From NCBI GenBank assembly GCA_012295275.1, contig CM022668.1, positions 10,580,486-10,644,485 of the forward strand: DNA of 64,000 nt. Reading direction: 5' to 3'. The translations under genes were made by a program, and so were the position numbers. The notes below the pieces were generated by a model. That model worked only from the letters and a program-made list of their open reading frames with translations. It made no database searches and was not told where the DNA came from. Below, piece after piece: positions 36,776-63,545 of the stretch (its first letter is position 1; each line of letters begins with the position of its first letter). Source of the stretch: Chrysomallon squamiferum. Lineage: Eukaryota > Mollusca > Gastropoda > Neomphalida > Peltospiridae.

Positions 36776-38040
36776 GTAAATAAATAAATAAAAAGAAAAG
36801 CAGAAGATACATATAAACATACAAAACTCTGCTGACAAACATGAATAGCACATATTTATATATGCAGACGCACATATACACAAACACACATGCGCACCCA
36901 TACAACACCTATATTAAAACCCGAGACACATATAATGTATGCAGTTTCAACAGACCCACTGAATAACAAAGGACACTCACACAGAGAACACAAATACGAA
37001 CACAGGCCACGGATATATGACTGAAGTGACTTCTACCTAATCGCGTGGATACAAAACAGCGAGGTTCACAAAAGCACACTTAAACATGCTAAGCCATAAA
37101 CAGAACAAAGAGAGAAAAGAAGTCTGTGTGTGGGAGAACAGAGAGGTTAGGACACATTTCAATCTCTAACTAGAACATATATCGAGAAAGAAATCCTGAA
37201 AGCTGTTCAAATAAAACTTTCATTGTATATGAGCATTCATGAATGTTTGTAATACCCTGAGTTGTTATTTTTTTTAAAACAATTTATGTTTTTAAAAAAT
37301 TATCTCAACCTACCCGATGCATTTGTCTTTAGAACATAAAATGACTCTATTGGATTAGAAAACTGTTTCATTATTATAAAGATGCTAAATGGATATACGA
37401 AATAAATATACAACATAATGCCAGAGACTGTGTACATTCAGTTTATTTTAAACTGTTCATCGCAGAGAAACAATTACCAGGTCGTTGATGCAATCATATT
37501 TCTAAATATTTTTAGAATCCCGTATCACAAAAATTAGCAACACGTGGAACACGTGCATGTGAAATGCTAGTAACACGTGCATGTCAAATGCTGGTAACAC
37601 GTGCATGTCAGATGGCAATATAATGTCTGCGGAAGTTCTGGCTAATTAAGAAAATAACAGATACAAAAAACAGGTCAATGAAAATAATTTCTACACTGTT
37701 AATTGCTTGGTGGTCCAAGCTGTCCCGGATTTCTTACATTTAGTTAACAGACACTGAAAAATAAAATACTTGTGCACAGATAACACTTAATCATGACAAC
37801 AGAAATACACTGTTTTCTATTACATTTCAGTAATATAATCTTAACTGTTGAATAACCCTGCATTTGTACACGACAGTTATCTTTCTGATTGTATCTATGA
37901 AATAGTTTCAGTGCCAGATCAGTCTCACATAGACAACGAATTACTTCCGGGTACACTAAATATGAATATTGAAAACGTAGTTAATGTCTATATTTTGTTT
38001 AGTGGCATTTACATAGAGATGCTAACGTCAATAAACTGAG
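36217..38040. other. Spacer upstream of copy B
   Basis: Holds (GT)n, a (TAA)n array near 36720-36775, a threefold 24-bp repeat with CACGTG at about 37540-37615, and a plus-strand 63-codon frame (37848-38039) of unknown meaning. No family exon found. Confidence 0.4.
37540..37615. repeat. 24-bp triple repeat with CACGTG
   Basis: Three diverged units of AACACGTGCATGTCAAATGC plus four bases, each with an E-box (CACGTG). Confidence 0.65.
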
Positions 38041-38290
38041 TGTGTTGTTTATTGAAATTCAGTGAGGTTACTCTGAACTGAATAAGAAAAATAATACATA
38101 GGAATAATGATAGTATATCTAGATATGCAAAACAAGTGTGCGTTACACACTAAGTATAGGAACTATTTTATTTACAATGTGTGCTGCAGAACAAATACTG
38201 TTTGTGTAGCAGCCAACAGAGTTTATGAAATATCTAAAGGTGTTTCAGGAAACATGTAAAAGTAATACTACAGTTTGTACAACTGATAAC
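38041..38290 (+). pseudogene. Decayed orphan first exon and promoter-like block (unit 2)
   Basis: Matches 18361-18620: shared TATTTTATTTAC, CTGTTTGTGTAGCAGYC-like stretch and the exon 1/intron junction region. The ATG half is deleted and the donor is GA instead of GT, so it is dead. Confidence 0.5.
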
Positions 38291-38520
38291 CACTGTTAAT
38301 CTTACAGTTACTATTAATACCACTCTTACCATTACTGCTGCAATAGGTAGTGTCTGTCTTTTGTCTCTATGTAAGTGTATAATATTTTACGTGTAGATAC
38401 AAACAGACATTCACCAGGACATGAACGTAGCTCCAGCTTTTAGAACTACTTTATTATCTTGTGTAATTTTTTATATTTTTATTTATTATGTCTCTTTTTG
38501 TTGATTTTTATCCTATTTAA

Positions 38521-38564
<44 letters not shown>

Positions 38565-39232
38565 GATGCATTTGTCGAAATATGTTTGCAGTATCATGTT
38601 TTAGTACTAATATTTCTGGACGAATTGTAAGCAGTCGAAATGCCTACTCAGTCTTATAAAAGTTTGCATCTACGTTTCCGTAAGTGAGTATGTGTATATG
38701 GGTATTTCGCTATATATATATGCATCTGTTACTATGTATGTGTATGTATGTAAGGGTGTACTTTTTTCTATGTATGTGTGTATCTGAACATACACACACA
38801 TATCTATCTATATATATATAGGTATGTATGGATGAAGATATGTATTTTGAGCAAAATAGAAACAAAAGACGAAAATACAATACAAATAATACCAACAAAA
38901 ACGAAACAAAGATAAATGGCTGATAAATATGAGTATGTATTTATAAAATAACATACATCTGTGTCTCAATATTTTAAAACAAGAAGAAGACATGAATATA
39001 AGGAAACTCATATTTCAATATTATTACATTTTACTAAGTAACAGTTATGAGTATTATTATCTTTTTATTTAATTTTTTCTTACGTGACTTTTTGTGTACG
39101 TTTAACCAGACGAGATAGCTACTCAGTCTTTTGTTTAAAAATAGGCAGCAGTTATTTTCGTTGTGCAGTTAGTAGCACATGTAGCTGTTACGTGTAAACA
39201 AATTATTAATAATCATTAAATTAAAAGTTCTC

Positions 39233-39367
39233 ACAGATCGAACACTGACTGATTTCAATGATGAACACGCTAAAAGATTTCTTCCTGATCGTTTTGATTA
39301 TCTCAGACAAAGAGTGGGCGAAGAACAGTCCATGTTCATAACTCCAAACAGTAAATTAGACAATTAG
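39233..39367 (+). other. Open frame fragment of unknown origin
   Basis: 44 codons to TAG, TDRTLTDFNDEHAKRFLPDR then FDYLRQRVGEEQ... Composition is protein-like, unlike the surrounding low-complexity DNA. No ATG in frame and no family recognised; could be a mobile-element remnant or a lone exon. Confidence 0.3.
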
Positions 39368-39520
39368 TTTAGAAAACTTAAAAACATTTTGAGAAATGAT
39401 GATATAGAGGAATGGTTCAGTAATATCAGTTACGTGATAATGTACACGTTCCTAGGAACCGAGCTAAGTAATTCCAGCAGTGTGATTTGGTTTGTCTATT
39501 ATTATTATTATTATTATTAT

Positions 39521-39565
<45 letters not shown>

Positions 39566-39720
39566 TAGCAGCAGCAGTTGTACTATTAGTATTAGTATAA
39601 TTATCAGTACTATTAGTTGTAGTATTAGTGGTAGCAGTAACTTTTTGGACAATAATTAATATACTGCAGATCTCATAACATGTAAGATGTTTGGTTTTAT
39701 AAAAAAGTATGCTGTGCACC

Positions 39721-40012
39721 TTAAATTGGTGAATTTATTTTCTCGTAGATGTTTTGTTTAGCAGTGGCTGGATCAAGTCTTTCGTATTCGTTCATCAGAA
39801 TTTCTTGTCCAGCGTTCACATAGCCACCATCACTTTGCTGCTGGGTTGTATCTCGTGATGAAGTCTGATCGTTATGACTATGAACTGTAACATGCCCAGG
39901 CTCTTCTCTAGTTTCCCCTTCTACGATTTCGTAGTGTCCGCCATCTTGGTTTCCCATGATGATGTTTTCTTTAGGTCTAGAATCAGATGCCGTTTTGAGA
40001 CGTCTGACATAG
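39721..40012 (-). CDS. Copy C ITAM-type cytoplasmic tail exon
   Basis: 97 codons including stop. YVRRL stop-transfer, then HYEIVE, GYVNAG and EYERL-x9-YEKI near the C-terminus. Longer than copy B by a VTVH insert shared with the cassette in gene A. Confidence 0.8.
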
Positions 40013-40226
40013 CTGAAGAAAAAGAGATTCCTGAGAATTTCAGGATTAACTTATACAGAGAATCTTAGGTTTCTTAAATCTATTTTTATTTCAGATACTA
40101 TTTTGATCTATACCCGCTCATGATTGTTGAACCACTGTGTTATGTAAAGTATGTAACTTATGAATCTTTTCATTTATTATTTATATGCATTCTTTCTTTT
40201 GTGTGATATAAAGATGACATACTTAC

Positions 40227-40338
40227 AGAATAAAAACAATTACACCAATAACAAGTAAAACACAAAGTACTCCAGTGACAACAGAGAGCGCAGTGTTAGC
40301 AGACTGAAGTTCCTCGTATTCTGGACTGTTGGATATTT
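40227..40338 (-). CDS. Copy C membrane exon (ITAM type)
   Basis: Stem EISNSPEYEELQSAN, then ALSVVTGVLCVLLVIGVIVF membrane run; phase 1 to 2. Confidence 0.8.
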
Positions 40339-40654
40339 CTGAAATAAAAATCACATTCATGAACAAAAATATATATATAGAAACATGAACAGTTTCTCGT
40401 AAAATATTTTGATGCTCTGGGTAGGAATTCACATTTGATATGTTTACCACGATATATTATTTAAAATAAAATTATATCACAAATAAATGTTGATTTTACT
40501 TCTTGTATCACTTTCACTGTGACCACGACAACCCTTATGACTAATTCTGCTGTCATAGTCAAAACTATTAGTACTTCTACTACCCTTATTTCTACTCTGC
40601 TTCTTCTACTTCTGTAACTGCTGCTGTTACTTCTACTATCACTACTACGACTGT

Positions 40655-40688
<34 letters not shown>

Positions 40689-40824
40689 GCTACTTATATT
40701 ACCGCTGCTGATATTTCTACTGCTGTTTCTATCACCACAGCTACTACTGCTACTATTACGATTATTATTACTTCTTCGATTACTTCTACGACTAGTCCTA
40801 CCGCTACAACTATCATTTACTTAC

Positions 40825-40968
40825 TTTGTGTGCACGCATCTCCTTGCCAACCAGTCTGACACTGACCGCTGCAAGATCCTGTCACGTGATCACATGGAGC
40901 ATGCTCATCTTTACACATCCTGTCATTGCAGGAAAATCTGCAGTTTGGACCATAGGTTCCTGAACATT
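40825..40968 (-). CDS. Copy C EGF-like E9
   Basis: 48 codons, phase 1-1, ECSGTYGPNCRFSC... CDHVTGSC... GWQGDACTQ. Intact. Confidence 0.82.
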
Positions 40969-41251
40969 CTGTTTGACGGGAACAAAAATAATCTAAGAGT
41001 TTACGGATTCCAGACAATATTTTTAGACAAATAATTGTTCTGTTTCTTGCATAATTCACAAGTACAAAAAAAAAAAAAAAAAACCCAAATAGCCCACACA
41101 TTCAAACTGACTACAAACATTTTGTAATTTTGAAATAATTACACATTTATCTATTTTTTTTGTTTTACCCCAGAAATAGTATTATTACAAAAGATTCTGT
41201 TCTGTTAACTGTTTACTGTGAACATAACTTGTTTCCTTAGTAAACCTTTAC

Positions 41252-41395
41252 TTTTTGTACATGTGCATCCTTTCCAGCCATCCTCACACTCTCCGTCACA
41301 TGACCCTGTCACGTGATCACATGGAGCTGAAGAATCCTTACAATGTCTTTCAGAGCAAGAAAACTTGCAGTCAGGTCCGTATTTACCTTGACAAC
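41252..41395 (-). CDS. Copy C EGF-like E8
   Basis: 48 codons, phase 1-1, GCQGKYGPDCKFSC... GECEDGWKGCTCTK. An extra cysteine appears in the last loop (WKGCTC against WKGNTC in A). Confidence 0.82.
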
Positions 41396-41882
41396 CTGTT
41401 AGATATACAACGTGATGTGCGTTATGTTCTGTACAAACAATTGATTAATATATGTTTTATCCTTGTTTATATGTAAACATTGTACATAAACATTGTAAAC
41501 CAAGTTAGGTAGATGTACAATACTGTCTGTAAAACAAGAATATATAATACAACTTTTCAAAAATACACACAAACATATACAGTCAATTATTTTAGAGACA
41601 ACCTTTTTACATGACAGTGTCTCAATACGAATTATTTGTATAAAAGGTATATTTATATGTCAACACTTTAAAATGTACTTTATCTCGTTATACCGTATGC
41701 ACAGTGAATGCAGATATTTGACAATGTATAGGATATATGTTTGTTAGTATGTCACCTGCTGAATGTTTGAGAAATGTGTAATTGTACAATGTGCAATATA
41801 GCTTGTCTAGATCAGTTGTATATTTTTATCTGTGTGACTGTGTAAATAATGTGAAGAAATAAAAAAGTAATTTGTATCACAC

Positions 41883-42026
41883 CAGTACAGTCTGTTCCAG
41901 TCCACGGTTCCTCACATCCGCCTCCACATGAACCAGTCACGTGATCGCAGCTTGCTGTTTTATTCAGACAACGGCGTCCCGCACAAGAAAATTTACAGCC
42001 GTTTCCATAGGAACCGACAGGACAGG
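41883..42026 (-). CDS. Copy C EGF-like E7
   Basis: 48 codons, phase 1-1, ACPVGSYGNGCKFSC... CDHVTGSC... WTGTDCT. Intact. Confidence 0.82.
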
Positions 42027-42231
42027 CTGTAAATAAATTACACCAAAACTGTAGGTTTTATATAAAAAATGAATAATGAGAAAAAAGATTTATTTCGTGA
42101 ATGGTATCAAACATCACAAAGGTATGTCTGCATATGTGTGTGTGTATGTCTGCGTGGAGGTATCAGTGTGTGTGTAAATAAACAGACTGAGGAAATCAAT
42201 GGATTGAAAGATGATGGCTCAGTAGTTAAAC

Positions 42232-42267
<36 letters not shown>

Positions 42268-42360
42268 TTATAGATAAATACTTTCAAGTCCATTTATTGA
42301 CAGAGATTTCTCGTATTTCAGACAATCAAATAAGTGTTAGGATGTAAATTATTTACTTAC

Positions 42361-42507
42361 GTTCCAAACAGTTCACATTTCTCCATCCTGGTTTACAGCC
42401 GTTTTCACATTTCCCAGTTTTAACATCACAAACTGAACTATCTCCACTACAGTGTCTTTGACTGCAGCTCAACTTACAACCAGGACCAAATCTACCAGAC
42501 TCACATT
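42361..42507 (-). CDS. Copy C EGF-like E6
   Basis: 49 codons, phase 1-1, ECESGRFGPGCKLSC... CDVKTGKC... WRNVNCLE. Intact. Confidence 0.82.
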
Positions 42508-42837
42508 CTGAAAATACATAGAAAATTGTTTGTTTAAATTGATCAGTATTTAACAGTATTTATCAGTATTTAACTTGACAATATTTATTAAAATATTCTT
42601 TAATCCTATAAAATATAAACTACTTAGTTTCTTTCTGAAAATATTAAACTATGAAAGGTTTTTAAGACGAATATATTTTGGATCAATAACAGTTTTAAGT
42701 ATATATCCAGCTACTACCTGTTTTCGTTTTGAATATATTACTTGAATGTGTTTTAAACAGAACAAGTATAAAATATCCTTCATGAAGCTTTATAAGTCTG
42801 ATTTCATTTAATAAATTCCAGTCTTGAAGATAAATAC

Positions 42838-42978
42838 CATTTACACAGTCAGGTGACTGATATCCGTCCTAACAGCCGTTAGTGCAGCGTCCATAGAAAA
42901 TGTCACAACTTGAATCACCAGAACAGTTTCGAGCATCACACGATGTATTACAGTTGTACCCGTATGTACCTCTGCACT
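42838..42978 (-). pseudogene. Copy C EGF-like E5 with in-frame TAG
   Basis: Full 141 bp with good splice sites, but codon 36 is TAG (42869-42871) where copies B and D have TTG. A single T-to-A change. Confidence 0.8.
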
Positions 42979-43263
42979 CTGAAAACAACAAGATAAATGT
43001 GTTACAAATGTAGGCTGGGACTAAAATACATGATGTGTCTTTTCTTTCTGAATCATTCTATCAACTTGTCAGTATATCTGTCTGTCCATATATCTATATC
43101 TCTCTCCATCAGTCTAGATATCTGTCGAGGACACTGCTTTTATTTAAAATTGTCGTTGTTCATTTGTCTGGTTATTTCTCTATGTCTCTTGAATTAAAAT
43201 TGATTTAATTTTATCTCCATATATCTCTATTATTATCTGACAATTTAAAATTCAAACACAAAC

Positions 43264-43407
43264 CTACTGTACAGTCCAGTGACTGATAAACTCGATCACA
43301 TCCAAACTCACACTTTCCTGTCACGTGATCACATGAGCTACTTTTCAGACAGTGTCGTTTACTGCAGAAAAATTTACAATTTGTTCCATACGTACCATCC
43401 TGACATT
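43264..43407 (-). CDS. Copy C EGF-like E4
   Basis: 48 codons, phase 1-1, ECQDGTYGTNCKFFC... CDHVTGKCEFGC... YQSLDCTV. Intact. Confidence 0.82.
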
Positions 43408-43858
43408 CTGAAAAACGAATAAAAAAAATATCAATAGTCTTTTATGTATGAATATTTCAGTATTTGTTTATAATACCATATGTACCAAGAGCGGACCTGT
43501 TATGATCATTGATGATGATGTTCCTGCTGCTGTTGTTGATATTGTTTATACATCAGGATGCAGGAGAAGTTTCATGTGGGCTGTATTTGGAAATAACGAG
43601 GACAATTTTTGTTTTGGTTTTAAATATTACTTCGATTCTGAGTCCAAGTTATCTCGGAAGAAATATAAGAATATGTTTGCCACTCATATCTATATGCATG
43701 CATGTTCATTTTTTCTATCTTTATCTCCCTTGTATCTCTCGAGATATCTGATATCTATGTACATAGAGTCGATCAGAAGTTTAATACAGCATTAAAGACT
43801 TTTTTAGAAATAAAAGAAAGATATCTAACGATTTGAAAGAAAAGTGAAACTGGCTTAC

Positions 43859-44011
43859 TTTGAGTACAGTCAGATTCTGTCCATCCTGGTTCACAGCCAT
43901 TGTCACACTTTCCTGTGACACTGTCACACGATGATGTTCCACTGGTTTGATCACAGTGTCTGCTAGAACAGTGAGAACCACACAGTACACCATAGTGACT
44001 TGAATCACAAA
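43859..44011 (-). CDS. Copy C EGF-like E3
   Basis: 51 codons, phase 1-1, VCDSSHYGVLC... SSRHCDQ... GWTESDCTQ. Intact. Confidence 0.82.
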
Positions 44012-44260
44012 CTGAAAATGATATAACATACATAAATATATAACCTTTTTTTAAATAATAAACTTGACATAATCTACTTTATACTTTTTAAACGTTTGTT
44101 TACTGTCTTCTTCATCATAATCATCGTAATCATCATTATCATCATCATGACCATTATGAGTGTTGTCATAATTCTTGTTTTATTATTATTGTTGTTGCTG
44201 TTGATATTTCGGTTATTTGTTTTGCTATGTTGTTTATTCTGCTGTCAATGTTGTTTTTAC

Positions 44261-44377
44261 CGTCGCAGTGTGTTCCAGTCCAATTTTGTTCACATCCTCC
44301 AGTGACGTAGTGACACGTGTTTTCTTTACAGTGACAAAACTTTGTACACTTCTCTCCAAACGTACCAGTGTCACAGA
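44261..44377 (-). CDS. Copy C EGF-like E2, 12-bp deletion
   Basis: 39 codons, phase 1-1. Lacks four residues found in copies B and D (around the E-C-T-G segment), removing one cysteine while keeping frame. Confidence 0.78.
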
Positions 44378-44785
44378 CTGAAATAACAACAATAACAACA
44401 ACATCAACAGCAACAACAACAATAATAATAATAATAATATAACTTAGTTATTATAAGAGACGAAGAAAATTAACTTCTGTTGTTGAACAGAGAGAGAGAG
44501 AGAGAGCTTTCACTTTTTCGAAAATGTATCGTTATTATTAAGTATAATATTATTACATATAAAAACAGACGCACTAGGAGAGAGACAAGATTCTAGTTTT
44601 TCTTAATGTTTCTCACACAACGGAAAATTATTTGCAAATATTATTCAATTTAGATTTTTCTAGTATTTATAAAAAATAGAATTCTTTTTATTATTATTAT
44701 TGAATTTGATAAGTAAAACATCACAGCTAGATAGATTTATTAAATTTGTAATTGAGTTTAATTATTAGTTTATTATTTGACTTAC

Positions 44786-45016
44786 CAAATACTTCAACTT
44801 CACAGAAATCCATCGATGTTCCAGCGTTATGAAATAGAGTATCAAGGAAATCATTGTTAGTTCCCTGATACAGTGTGATGTACTGAGCCATTTTGTTACA
44901 TGTTACACGTGTTACATCTGGGCTGTTTATTGTTGTTACACCACACAGGTGACCTGAGTTAGTCTGGTTCATCTTCAGAGAACTGTAGATGTGAACATCA
45001 TTTCTACGATACGTGT
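44786..45016 (-). CDS. Copy C F-type lectin, second half
   Basis: 77 codons, phase 1-1, ending FCEVEVFG; YTYRRND replaces the YTC of copy D. A long (TC)n array on the plus strand starts 28 bp from the acceptor. Confidence 0.84.
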
Positions 45017-45040
45017 CTGTAAGTAAGTGAAAAATACAGA

Positions 45041-45147
<107 letters not shown>

Positions 45148-45234
45148 ATAAGATTAAAGTGCAAGTGCCTTTGTGTGTGTTTTAGTGAGTGGGTGGATAC
45201 TGTGTGTGTATGTGTGTAAGTGTGCGTTTGTGTA

Positions 45235-45581
45235 TGTGAAAGTGTTTTATAATTCTCTACGTTTTCCTGTATATATCTATATCGATGCATTTTTCGTTGT
45301 CTGCGTTTATGTTTATATGTTATTATATTTGTCTCTTTTTTTGTATCTATAGTGAAAAGGGTGTGCGTGTGTGTGTGTCTGTGTGAGTGTGCGAGCGTGT
45401 GCGTCTGTGCGTACGGGCGTGTCATCGTGTCTTAGTATGTGAGTATCAGATATTTTTCTCCATGTTTATAAGTAATTAGTATGAGTACAATTTTTCAGTC
45501 TAATAATCATCATCAGTTGACAGAAAACATCTGGAATTTTGTCTCTGGATACTTTGCAGTACATTAAATATTCAAACTATT
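45235..45581. repeat. Left arm of inverted repeat (with 51078-51434)
   Basis: About 350 bp in a copy C intron that reappears reverse-complemented in the first intron of copy D. The non-repetitive part around 45440-45580 is close to identical. Confidence 0.75.
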
Positions 45582-45587
45582 TCATCT

Positions 45588-45662
45588 GGTTCATCTTCAG
45601 AGAACTGTAGATGTGAACATCATTTCTACGATACGTGTCTGTAAGTAAGTGAAAAATACAGA

Positions 45663-45665
<3 letters not shown>
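45588..45665 (-). repeat. Partial duplicate of the copy C lectin exon boundary
   Basis: Repeats 44967-45045 (exon start, acceptor and start of the (TC)n tract) almost perfectly. It contains only the first part of the exon and is followed by its own (TC)n array. Confidence 0.8.
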
Positions 45666-45910
<245 letters not shown>

Positions 45911-46209
45911 GTTTGAGAAAATAGGTGTTAAACTTCAGAGAGTTATATATGTGTGTGCGTCTCTGTGTGTGTGTGTGTGTTTATGTGTACAAAAAATATA
46001 TATCTATTGATTTTCTTTGTTTTTGTTTGATTCATTTTAATTTTATACAGATATAATTTTTAACTTCTTAAATCGTTGTGTTTTCTCCTACAAAGATGTA
46101 AAGTGCAGGACAATCTCTTGAGACATGAAGCAATGTGTTCTGAAAAATATTGATTTTGTTACAGATTTAATTCTTATTTTATTAATGACTACAGTTAAAA
46201 TCTACTTAC

Positions 46210-46410
46210 AGCCTGTTCTGAAGTGGATGTCGAGTTGATGTATGTAATATTGTTTTCCCAGATCCACTTCCCACCACGAGAATGGATCGCGTACAGGTGT
46301 AAGTATACAATTTGATGCAGAATTTTCTTGTTTAGTAATCCCATCAACAGCTTCATAGGAATTATTTTTGTCTCCTGTCTGATATGAAGTTTTGTTTAAA
46401 GCTACGTTTT
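46210..46410 (-). CDS. Copy C F-type lectin, first half
   Basis: 67 codons, phase 1-1, ENVALNKTSYQTG... FSWWEVDLGKQYY... HFRTG. Intact. Confidence 0.84.
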
Positions 46411-47403
46411 CTGAAATAAAACATAAATTAAAACTTTTAAATATGTATACATAAATGATTTTGTTTTTTCTTTTTGAGCTAATATCAGTTATATTTGAAA
46501 ACCCCCAATGAAATATATTAATTATATAAACCATCCATCCATCTGTTCAACCACTTATCTCAAATACCTTAAGAAAATATATGAATACATACGTAAATTA
46601 TTAAAACTTGGGAAATGTATTCATGGGCTAGTCAGATGTATTTTTATATTTCCATGTAATGTAGTATACCCTAATATATAGTTAAAGGACAGCATTGTCA
46701 GTTGTACTACTACTACTACTAAATATGTACACAAATTATTTTTTCTTTTTCAGCTAATGTCAGTTCTGTTTGAATTTCCACAATAGAAGTATTAAATGTA
46801 TAAATCCATCTCTTATTTACTCACCCATCCATCATTAGTCTATCGTCCATCCCTTCTTAATTAAGAAAATAATAAAGAAAATAATGAACTGACAATAAAA
46901 TAATAACGAATGATAATGATGATGATAATAATAATAATAATTGTAAATACGTTAGAAAAGTTTAAAAAATAAATAATAAAAAAGTAATAATAAAAAATAA
47001 AAAGGTATTCATGGGCTAGTCAGCTGTATTTTTATAGCTGTACGCAATATATTATACACTTAATATATAGTTAACTACTACTACTACAGTCATAGTAATA
47101 GTATAGTGCAAGTAATGTTAATAATAATAATAATAATGATAATGATGATTATGATGAAGACAACAACAGCAACAACATTAATTAGATAATAACTATAACT
47201 ACAACAACAACAACGATACTATTACACTGCTACTACTACTACTACTACAAGTACTACTACTACTACTACTACTATTACTACTGCTGCTGCTACTACTGCT
47301 ATTACTACTAGTACTACTACCACTGTCCCACCTAATATTAATACTGCCTCAGATAACGATAACGGGTGGGAAAAAGATAAATGAATAATCTAACAACAAA
47401 AAC

Positions 47404-47477
<74 letters not shown>

Positions 47478-47528
47478 TAACAGATAAATAAATAAATAAA
47501 TAAAAATAATAATAAACGAAAAGAATAA

Positions 47529-47597
47529 CGTGGCATTGCAGAGAATTGAACCTACGACGTTACAGACGTGAACGATGTTAACTACATGAACAACAAG
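47529..47597 (-). repeat. tRNA-derived (SINE-like) remnant
   Basis: Minus strand reads GTAGTTAACATCGTTCAC (A-box-like), TCTGTAACGTCGTA and GGTTCAATTCTC (B-box-like), as in tRNA-derived SINE heads or a decayed tRNA. No clean cloverleaf was checked. Confidence 0.4.
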
Positions 47598-47875
47598 ACA
47601 TCAGGTATCGCTGACAACAGGTTACAGACGTAAATTCGGACACTGGCCTTTCATCGATTGTTCAGATTTGAACAGATTCTAACAATAGACTGACTACACC
47701 ATAACAGCTTCACACTTCAGTGACAGGTAGACAAAGACCAGGTAATGTTTGATCTTTATATTGACACAAAACATTATATACACATAGACACTCACAAACG
47801 TACACGCAACAGATACATGTACAGATACATAATATCCATATATATGCATTGCACATGTAATGGAATAATCTTTAT

Positions 47876-47913
<38 letters not shown>

Positions 47914-48028
47914 CTTTTTCCATTTTATACACACTGATAGAGAAAATAACAACTAGGTCACACAGAAATATGTGTAGTCTTCATTTGTTTTTAATCTGAC
48001 TTGTAAAACTGGCTTAAAAAGTTTAAAG

Positions 48029-48079
<51 letters not shown>

Positions 48080-48098
48080 ATGTGTATGTATATATATG

Positions 48099-48138
<40 letters not shown>

Positions 48139-48407
48139 TACATACATAGATAGATATGTCCGTATGTATGTATAAAAAAGAAAAAGAAAAAGAAAAGCAA
48201 AAATGCTGTGTTTATGTAATCGTTGAATGGAAGCAGTGTGAATGTTAAGTGTAGATATACACTGAATAACAAAGACACAATTCAGGGTGTAACCAGACAG
48301 TTTTCAAAAGCAGGTATAGAAATCAAAACATTATTTTCACTAGCGTCGTGTACAGCAGTTAATATGCAAAAGAAGCTTAGTAAAGTGAACTTTATAAAAT
48401 AATTTTG

Positions 48408-48473
48408 TGTAGCTCAGTGGTTCGTAATCTCGTCAGTTTAAGTAATGCGTGACAGGGTTATGAACTTAGTTTA
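48408..48473 (+). repeat. tRNA-like remnant
   Basis: Plus strand has TAGCTCAGTGGTTCG (A-box-like) and GGGTTATGAACTTAG (B-box-like) about 40 bp apart. A more decayed version lies in the matching spacer near 17690. Confidence 0.4.
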
Positions 48474-48632
48474 CCTCTCATCTAAAAAAACAATAACAAT
48501 TTTTAATTTGTTTTTAAATAAAAAGTAGATAAAGAATAAAGAAGAAAGTTATAAAAAGTCCTAAAAAACCCCAGAGAAACCATCTAACTGATTTAATCTT
48601 CTTGCATCATAAATATTTTTATATACACATTC

Positions 48633-48958
48633 AGAGACTTAATCATACAGACACACACACATATCTATGTATTCAATCACTCAGATACAGACTTAATTAT
48701 ACAGACACAGACACATATCTATGTATTCAATCACTCAAATACAGACTTAATTATACAGACACAGACACATATCTATGTATTCAATCACTCAAATACAGAC
48801 TTAATCATACAGACACACACACATATCTATGTATTCAATCACTCAAATACAGACTTAATTATACAGACACAGACACATATCTATGTATTCAATCACTCAA
48901 ATACAGACTTAATTATACAGACACAGACACATATCTATATATTCAATCACACATAACT
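48633..48958 (+). repeat. 54-bp tandem repeat upstream of copy D exon 1
   Basis: About six units of 54 bp (ACAGACTTAATTATACAGAC...), very similar to one another. Since 54 is a multiple of three the plus strand stays open and spells an 18-residue repeat, probably by chance. It ends about 180 bp before the ATG. Confidence 0.85.
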
Positions 48959-49138
48959 AAGCATGCAGACACACACATTTATATATTCATAACAGTTGTA
49001 TTTTACCCCGAAGTATTGCGAGCTATTTTATTATATTCTTTATTTAGACACATGCATGTAGAAAACCTGTTTGTGTAACAGTCCACTCTCTCTGTTAGCT
49101 AATGAAATCTCTACTTCCTGCTTGACAGAGACTGAACG

Positions 49139-63545
<14,407 letters not shown>

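Larger units (their letters stand above)
46411..48600. other. Spacer upstream of copy C
   Basis: Triplet arrays (TAC)n and (TAA)n, (TTA)n near 47880, and a mixed TG/TATG/TA array at 48029-48140. 48215-48440 matches 17480-17720 beside copy A. Two tRNA-like remnants are listed separately. No E1 or signal exon for copy C was found. Confidence 0.45.

Noticed and set aside
27672-40012. Tail tyrosines read as ITIMs
   Set aside because: Residues two before each tyrosine (G, N, M/N) do not fit S/I/V/L-x-Y-x-x-I/V/L, while the paired spacing fits an ITAM.
48602-49078. 158-codon repeat protein gene or CRISPR-like array
   Set aside because: Direct 54-bp tandem repeats without spacers; the frame stays open because 54 is divisible by three.
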